DNA from: Clostridium sp. CAG:273
Lineage (GTDB): Bacteria; Bacillota; Clostridia; TANB77; CAG-508
Length of the DNA stretch: 9,920 nt
Reading direction: 5' to 3'
NCBI GenBank assembly: GCA_000438355.1
Contig: FR901467.1
Location: 36,548 to 46,467, forward strand
The notes beneath the pieces are model-generated. The model worked only from the letters and a program-made list of their open reading frames with translations. It did not search any database and was not told where the DNA came from. This document shows, in pieces, positions 6,140-9,920 of the stretch. A program made the translations under genes and the position numbers. Each line of letters starts with the position of its first letter. The first letter of the stretch is position 1.

Positions 6140-7729
6140 TTATTTATAAATCATATAATCAATATCTGGAAAAATGCAATCCTTTTCCTCTATATCTTGC
6201 AAAAATTCTTTATCTATTTTGTTATCTAATAATTCATAATATAGTTTTGTAAATCTACCAATATGGTCTTTTATACGTTTTTTGGCATAATCCACCATAG
6301 TTCCATTTGTTATAATAAATAGCCAATCACTGCTTTGTGCTAGCACTAATTCTCTAGCACATTGGTTTAAAGCTGCTTTTTTTATTTTGTCTTTTTCATT
6401 AGGAAATTTGTTTGCAAGTTCAACCATTCTATCTCCTGCAACGTGTAAATGTCTATGTACATAGTCATTTGTAGTGTTTAGCCATACTTCACTATATCCA
6501 TTTGCTCCCCAACTAGAACGGCAAGGTGTTGCAACTTGCATTAATGGATATTTTTCTATATATTCACTTGGAGTAATTAATTTAAAATCACATTTATCAT
6601 AATAAATTTTCTTAAATAAAACATAAAGCCAATATGGACCTTCATACCACCAATGACCATATAATTCTGCATCATAAGGACATAAAATTATTGGTGGATT
6701 GGACATTTTAGGTGCTAATGAATTTATTTGTTTTTCTCTGCTATCAAAGAAGTGACCTGCTTGTTTTTCTACAGAATCTTTAGCCCATTGTAAGTTATAT
6801 AAATCTTTTTCACAATCTTTACCAGTAATTCTATAATATTTTATACCTGTATGAACTCTTGCCCCATTTGCAGCAATATAAGGTTTTATATATTCATAAT
6901 CTACATCGTAACCAATATCTCTATAAAACTCTCTATAATTAAAATCACCTGGGTATCCATTAATAGAACTCCATACTTGTCTTGAAGATTCTAAATCTCT
7001 ACCAAATGCAATAACCCCATTAGGAGAAACTATAGGTGCATATGTGCCATATACTGGTGCAGGATTTGCGTATAAAATACCATGTGTTTCTGTAATAATG
7101 TACTTTATTCCAAATTCTTTTAAATATTTATCTGCTTCTGGAACATAACCACACTCTGGAAGCCATATTCCATTAGGCTTTCTTCCAAAATATTTTTCAT
7201 ATGTTTGTACTCCTATTGCAATTTGTGCTTTAACAGTTTTTTCATTAACATATAAAATTGGAAAATATCCATGAGTTGCTCCACATGTAATAATTTCTAA
7301 AACTCCAATATCTTGAAAATGTTTAAATCCTTGAATTAAATTACAATTGTAAATATCTTTAAAAATATGTAGATCACTAGAATATTTATCTACATAGTAT
7401 TTGGCTAAATTATTTAATCTATCATCATATTTTGTTCTTTCTACTTCCTTTTTAGCAAGCTCTATATGTGTGTTTAAATATTTTATATATCTTTCTTGAA
7501 GCATTTTATTATCAAGCATATTAAGAAGAGGTGGAGTAAGTGACATTGTAATTCTAAAATCAACCTTTTCCTCTTCTAATTTTTTAAAATTTGTAAGTAA
7601 TGGTATGTATGTTTCTGACATAGCTTCATATAGCCATTGTTCTTCCAAATAATCTTCGCTTTCTGGATGATGAACAAAAGGTAAATGTGCATGTAATACA
7701 AAGCTAACGTATCCTTTTTCTTTTGACAT
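6140..7729 (-). CDS. GH57-family 1,4-alpha-glucan branching enzyme-like protein
   Basis: Glycoside hydrolase family 57 branching enzymes cut alpha-1,4 links in glucans and rejoin the piece in an alpha-1,6 link, in the cytoplasm, for glycogen-type storage. The 529 residues match the TTHA1902/TK1436/AmyC-like group. Conserved regions appear in order: LHAHLPFVHHPE (12-23), the CGATHGYFP segment (149-157), IWLPECGY with the likely nucleophile Glu192, ETHGILYA (214-221), and CPYDAELYGHWWYEGP with the likely acid/base Asp353. A helical C-terminal part (about 395-520) follows, as in the DUF1957-containing relatives. The gene starts 14 nt after the stop of the DUF4912 gene, with AAAGGAG in the gap, so the two are probably translated from one message. 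Branching is the best call. Some relatives are annotated as amylases, and no other glycogen gene is in the window. Confidence 0.85.
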   Translation of the reverse strand: MSKEKGYVSFVLHAHLPFVHHPESEDYLEEQWLYEAMSETYIPLLTNFKKLEEEKVDFRITMSLTPPLLNMLDNKMLQERYIKYLNTHIELAKKEVERTKYDDRLNNLAKYYVDKYSSDLHIFKDIYNCNLIQGFKHFQDIGVLEIITCGATHGYFPILYVNEKTVKAQIAIGVQTYEKYFGRKPNGIWLPECGYVPEADKYLKEFGIKYIITETHGILYANPAPVYGTYAPIVSPNGVIAFGRDLESSRQVWSSINGYPGDFNYREFYRDIGYDVDYEYIKPYIAANGARVHTGIKYYRITGKDCEKDLYNLQWAKDSVEKQAGHFFDSREKQINSLAPKMSNPPIILCPYDAELYGHWWYEGPYWLYVLFKKIYYDKCDFKLITPSEYIEKYPLMQVATPCRSSWGANGYSEVWLNTTNDYVHRHLHVAGDRMVELANKFPNEKDKIKKAALNQCARELVLAQSSDWLFIITNGTMVDYAKKRIKDHIGRFTKLYYELLDNKIDKEFLQDIEEKDCIFPDIDYMIYK

Positions 7730-7743
7730 GTTATATTCTCCTT

Positions 7744-8769
7744 TTATTTAAAACTTGAACTAGTATGTGAAGATGGCAAGTTAAAATTAATTTCATCTCC
7801 TTCAAGCTCATTATTAAGTAATTCTTTAAAATATTTGTAAAAGTCTTTTGACTTAGCAAAATCTTTAAAGAACGTAATACTTGTAATAGGCTTTTCTACT
7901 AATTCTTGAGTTTTAACATTTTTAAATAATACATTATTGGAAATATTCTCAAGTAAAATATGATTATTTGGCATATCCAAATTATTAGAAGTTGTAACAT
8001 AATAGTAATTTGGATTTTCTTTATGTCTCCTTCCCAATTCTACTTGATACTCACAATTAGCATCATTTACATGAAGATACCAACTATTAGCGAAGTCATT
8101 TATTTGTATTTCGTATGAATAATTCATAGTTTTGTTTATAATAAGAAGTACCGGAATTGTATTATTAAAAAAGTTTTCTCCATATTGAGATATAAAATTA
8201 TTTCTATCTGTGTCTGAAATATCCCAATAAACAAATAAAATATTTGGTGTTTGAGCCAAAATTTTTACAACAGTTTGATTATATCTATAAGGTAAATCAT
8301 AATATTCAACAATATTAACTTTTTCTGTTATTTCGTTTTCTTCATTTTCTAAATCTACATTGTTACCTTCTAAGTCTACAAGTTTTTCTAAATCTTCTAC
8401 AGCTTTTTTCTTTCTTTTTGTAGCAGTTGTTTTTGTTGCTTTTGCCTTTTTAGTAGCTGTTTTTTTAGTTGTAGCACTAGATTTCTTTTCAGCATTAACT
8501 CCTTTTTTAGTTATAGCACTGTCAGTCTTTTTTTCGGTTTTAGTAGTTCCTGTAACTTTTTTACCTTTTACAGTTTTTGTCTCATCTGTTTTTGCTGTTT
8601 TTTCTGAAGTTGTAGCTGTTTTTTTAGCAGTTTCCTTTTTCGTACTTTCTTTTTTAGTAACAACTTTTTTTTCTGCACTAGCCTTATTTTCTTTTTTTAC
8701 TGGAGTTTTCTTTTTAGTAACTTCTTTTGATACTTCTTCTATTATTTCATCTTTAGCTTTTCTTGGCAT
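7744..8769 (-). CDS. DUF4912 domain protein with histone-like Lys/Thr/Ala-rich N-terminus
   Basis: Residues 1-123 are a low-complexity basic tail of repeated KKT, KKE and TAK/ATK units, resembling histone H1-like or Hc1-like tails. Residues 124-150 form a short acidic linker. Residues about 153-265 carry the DUF4912 signature, with YYDLPYRYNQTVVKILAQTP, then LFVYWDIS, and later SWYLHVNDANCEYQVELGRR. The tail is not a signal peptide and there are no membrane segments, so the protein is probably cytoplasmic. The ATG follows CGGAGG by 5 nt. It is the first gene of a two-gene unit with the GH57 enzyme, a pairing I recall from other Firmicutes and Thermotogae, which suggests a role in glucan metabolism. 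The biochemical function of DUF4912 is not established. The basic tail could bind nucleic acid, polyphosphate or another polyanion. The repeated codons could also make its length variable between strains. Confidence 0.85.
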   Translation of the reverse strand: MPRKAKDEIIEEVSKEVTKKKTPVKKENKASAEKKVVTKKESTKKETAKKTATTSEKTAKTDETKTVKGKKVTGTTKTEKKTDSAITKKGVNAEKKSSATTKKTATKKAKATKTTATKRKKKAVEDLEKLVDLEGNNVDLENEENEITEKVNIVEYYDLPYRYNQTVVKILAQTPNILFVYWDISDTDRNNFISQYGENFFNNTIPVLLIINKTMNYSYEIQINDFANSWYLHVNDANCEYQVELGRRHKENPNYYYVTTSNNLDMPNNHILLENISNNVLFKNVKTQELVEKPITSITFFKDFAKSKDFYKYFKELLNNELEGDEINFNLPSSHTSSSFK

Positions 8770-8805
8770 GATATCCTCCGAACTTAAATTAATCTTTTCT
8801 ATAAT

Positions 8806-8834
8806 ATACTATATCAAAATTGATATAAATTCAA
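8806..8834 (-). promoter_or_regulatory. Candidate promoter of the DUF4912-GH57 operon
   Basis: TTGAAT (8834-8829) and TAGTAT (8811-8806), 17 bp apart on the minus strand, lie about 40 bp before the DUF4912 start. A second option uses the better -35 TTGACA (8848-8843), but its -10 at the right distance is only TATCAA. The palindrome at 8810-8827 lies within either promoter. Confidence 0.4.
8810..8827. promoter_or_regulatory. 18-bp inverted repeat, likely operator
   Basis: TATATCAA and TTGATATA flank a 2-bp centre, inside the promoter region of the DUF4912 operon. The related sequence TTTATATCAA recurs on the plus strand at 8930-8939, directly before the ribosome site of the divergent gene. 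One regulator touching both sides is plausible but inferred. Confidence 0.4.
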
Positions 8835-8840
8835 TAGAAA

Positions 8841-8867
8841 AATGTCAAAAATTAAAAAATTGACATT
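8841..8867. promoter_or_regulatory. Inverted repeat carrying a -35 box on each strand
   Basis: AATGTCAA (8841-8848) and TTGACATT (8860-8867) are exact inverted copies, 11 bp apart. Each arm contains TTGACA reading outward on its own strand. The pair therefore places two -35 elements back to back between the divergent genes, and could also be a symmetric repressor site. Confidence 0.5.
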
Positions 8868-8889
8868 CTATATTAATTTAAAGTATAAT
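8860..8889 (+). promoter_or_regulatory. Consensus sigma-A promoter of the DUF4190-type gene
   Basis: A perfect TTGACA (8860-8865) and a perfect TATAAT (8884-8889) are separated by 18 bp, 65 bp before the plus-strand ATG. This is the best promoter match in the window. Confidence 0.75.
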
Positions 8890-8954
8890 ATATGTATTAA
8901 AAAATATAAATAATTAATAAATTAAATATTTTATATCAAATGGAGGAATAAAAA

Positions 8955-9344
8955 ATGGGAATAGCAGGATTAGTATTAGGTATTATTTCACTTGTATTAG
9001 GTTGGGTTCCAATAGTTAGTATATTAGCTCTAATATTAGCAATTGTAGGTTTAATTTTATCGATAATAGATACTACAAAGAAAAACAAAACAAATGACCC
9101 TAGAAGAGGAACATCAATTGCAGGAATTGTAATATCTGCAATAGCATTTGTAATCTCAGGAATTATGACATTTATTTTTACAATTGGAGTAATTATTGGA
9201 ATTGGAGAAGGCTTAAACTCTCAAGAATTCAAAGATGCTTTAAACAGGATAGAAGATGGTTATTATGATGTCCAAGACAATTATGATTTAGATTATTATT
9301 TAGATGATTTTAAACAAAATTATGATTATGACTTTAATTTATAA
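8955..9344 (+). CDS. Small DUF4190-type membrane protein with acidic Asp/Tyr-rich tail
   Basis: The first 38 residues are almost wholly hydrophobic and hold the Gly-rich GIAGLVLGIISLVLGWVPIV pattern typical of DUF4190, probably one or two membrane segments. A short basic loop (KKNKTNDPRRG, 42-52) follows. Residues about 53-85 form a further hydrophobic stretch, which may cross once or twice. Residues 86-129 form a soluble acidic tail ending in repeated Tyr and Asp (DGYYDV, DNYDLDYYLDD, NYDYDFNL). The positive loop between hydrophobic segments favours a cytoplasmic position for it. There is no cleavable signal peptide. TGGAGGA lies 8 nt before the ATG, and a consensus promoter lies upstream. 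It is a single-gene unit, divergent from the DUF4912 operon and ended by the hairpin at 9404. No function is known for the family. The DUF4190 name is likely but not certain. Confidence 0.75.
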   Translation: MGIAGLVLGIISLVLGWVPIVSILALILAIVGLILSIIDTTKKNKTNDPRRGTSIAGIVISAIAFVISGIMTFIFTIGVIIGIGEGLNSQEFKDALNRIEDGYYDVQDNYDLDYYLDDFKQNYDYDFNL

Positions 9345-9402
9345 ATAACAAATTTAAAACAAATTTTAATCTTAGTAAAACAAACAATTTAATAAATAAA
9401 AT

Positions 9403-9464
9403 TAAAAAAGAGGAGAATTATGAACTGTTTTAGTTCACTTTATTAGTAATTCTCCTCTTTTTTA
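9403..9464. terminator. Bidirectional intrinsic terminator with a nested hairpin
   Basis: AAAAAAGAGGAGAATTA (9404-9420) is the exact reverse complement of 9447-9463, and 9403/9464 adds one more pair. The stem begins with A residues and ends with T residues, so it is a good terminator in both directions: for the DUF4190-type gene on plus and as backup for the ytxC-like gene on minus. The loop holds a second perfect 6-bp stem, TGAACT (9421-9426) with AGTTCA (9432-9437). Confidence 0.85.
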
Positions 9465-9481
9465 TATTTACTCACTATTTT

Positions 9482-9524
9482 AAAAAATAAGAAATTTAAT
9501 TTCAATCTTAATTTCTCATTTTTT
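9482..9524 (-). terminator. Terminator of the ytxC-like gene
   Basis: In the minus-strand RNA, AAAAAATGAGAAATT (9524-9510) pairs with AATTTCTTATTTTTT (9496-9482) over 15 bp with one G-U, around a 13-nt loop. The descending arm ends in T residues. It lies about 25 nt after the stop codon. On the plus strand the same position is a mismatch, so it favours minus-strand transcripts. Confidence 0.6.
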
Positions 9525-9548
9525 ATCCATATTTGCTAACAATCTATA

Positions 9549-9920
9549 CTATTTAGCACTATTTATAATTTTATAAGTTCTGCATATGTTGCAGTCTGTA
9601 CACATATAAACTTTCTCTTCAAATATTAAACATAATGTATCTATAAATTCATCTTTTTTTGTTATTAAGTGAATATTAATTTTCTTTGGTAATAATGAAA
9701 GTAATGCATTTAATGCAAAATCATTTGAAGAAAATGTTATATCTGATAAATATTTTGCATTAAAGCTATTATTTGCTATTGTAATTATATCTTTGTTTTT
9801 GTCTAATAAAATCGACTCTCCATTTGTATATATTAAATGTATTTCTTCTGTTTCCGGCTCTTTTGAATTTACATACATTTTTAGTAAACTAATAAATTCA
9901 GCATATTCCTTTTCTACAAT
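9549..9920 (-). CDS. ytxC: Sporulation protein YtxC-like, C-terminal part (5' end beyond window)
   Basis: The reading frame stays open to the right edge, adding about 14 residues (IVEKEYAEFISLLK) before the internal Met at 9876-9878, so the true start lies outside. The visible part, about 123 residues, resembles the end of YtxC: an EFI.LLK..V....P..EEIHLIY segment, then an ALLSLLPKKINIHLI strand-turn, and a Cys-containing end EEKVYMCTDCNIC in place of the usual family ending with a C-x-x-C motif. YtxC is a conserved protein of endospore formers whose biochemical role is not known. No signal or membrane segment is in the visible part. The gene runs towards the DUF4190-type gene and ends at its own terminator. 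Family assignment rests on recall of the C-terminal pattern, so moderate to good confidence. Confidence 0.7.
   Translation of the reverse strand: MVEKEYAEFISLLKMYVNSKEPETEEIHLIYTNGESILLDKNKDIITIANNSFNAKYLSDITFSSNDFALNALLSLLPKKINIHLITKKDEFIDTLCLIFEEKVYMCTDCNICRTYKIINSAK

Noticed and set aside
6010..6252. Possible 80-residue plus-strand gene across the GH57 3' end
   Set aside because: It would start with TTG without a ribosome site and overlaps the repeat region, two hairpins and the end of the GH57 gene in antisense.
8820..8848. TTGACA-17-TATCAA as the main promoter of the DUF4912 operon
   Set aside because: The -35 is perfect but the -10 is poor. It is kept only as an alternative to TTGAAT-17-TAGTAT.
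8360..8863. Open plus-strand frame encoding a hydrophobic Phe/Val-rich protein
   Set aside because: It is the antisense shadow of the Lys/Thr-rich tail of the DUF4912 gene and crosses that gene's start and promoter.

Overview
The window is a very AT-rich piece of a bacterial chromosome. Several things point to a spore-forming member of the Clostridia (Bacillota): strong AGGAGG-type ribosome binding sites, sigma-A-like TTGACA/TATAAT promoters, the gene order gap-pgk-tpiA-gpmI, and the C-terminal part of a sporulation protein resembling YtxC. Gene content and codon use do not allow a genus call. No tRNA, rRNA, CRISPR array, insertion sequence or phage gene was seen.

Layout from left to right. 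Positions 1-98 hold an AT-only palindrome. At 99-956 (minus) is a YezG/DUF600-type immunity-like protein with an unusually long lysine/glutamate-rich tail; it starts with TTG. The glycolytic block lies at 1112-5863 and reads right to left: gap, pgk, tpiA, gpmI. It converts glyceraldehyde-3-phosphate/DHAP to 2-phosphoglycerate. No cggR regulator precedes gap and no eno follows gpmI. Its junctions carry RNA hairpins. The clearest one sits between the tpiA Shine-Dalgarno sequence and the tpiA start codon. Positions 5864-6139 form a structured intergenic region with two hairpins, five degenerate 18-22 nt repeats, an intrinsic terminator, the gap promoter overlapping that terminator, and two leader hairpins. 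At 6140-8769 (minus) lies a two-gene operon: a DUF4912 protein with a histone-like basic N-terminus, then a GH57 glucan branching enzyme-like protein.

A compact divergent promoter region (8770-8954) with two inverted repeats separates this operon from a small DUF4190-type membrane protein on the plus strand (8955-9344). That gene converges on the ytxC-like gene (9549 to beyond the right edge, minus). Between the two are a near-perfect bidirectional terminator and a second terminator for ytxC.

Functionally, the window joins central glycolysis to a likely alpha-glucan (glycogen-type) storage enzyme, flanked by an immunity-like gene and a sporulation gene. The coding genes are mostly recognisable families. 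The less expected material is in the RNA-level and operator-like structures between genes and in the two charged-tail proteins. Everything here comes from reading the sequence and from family knowledge; no database search was run.
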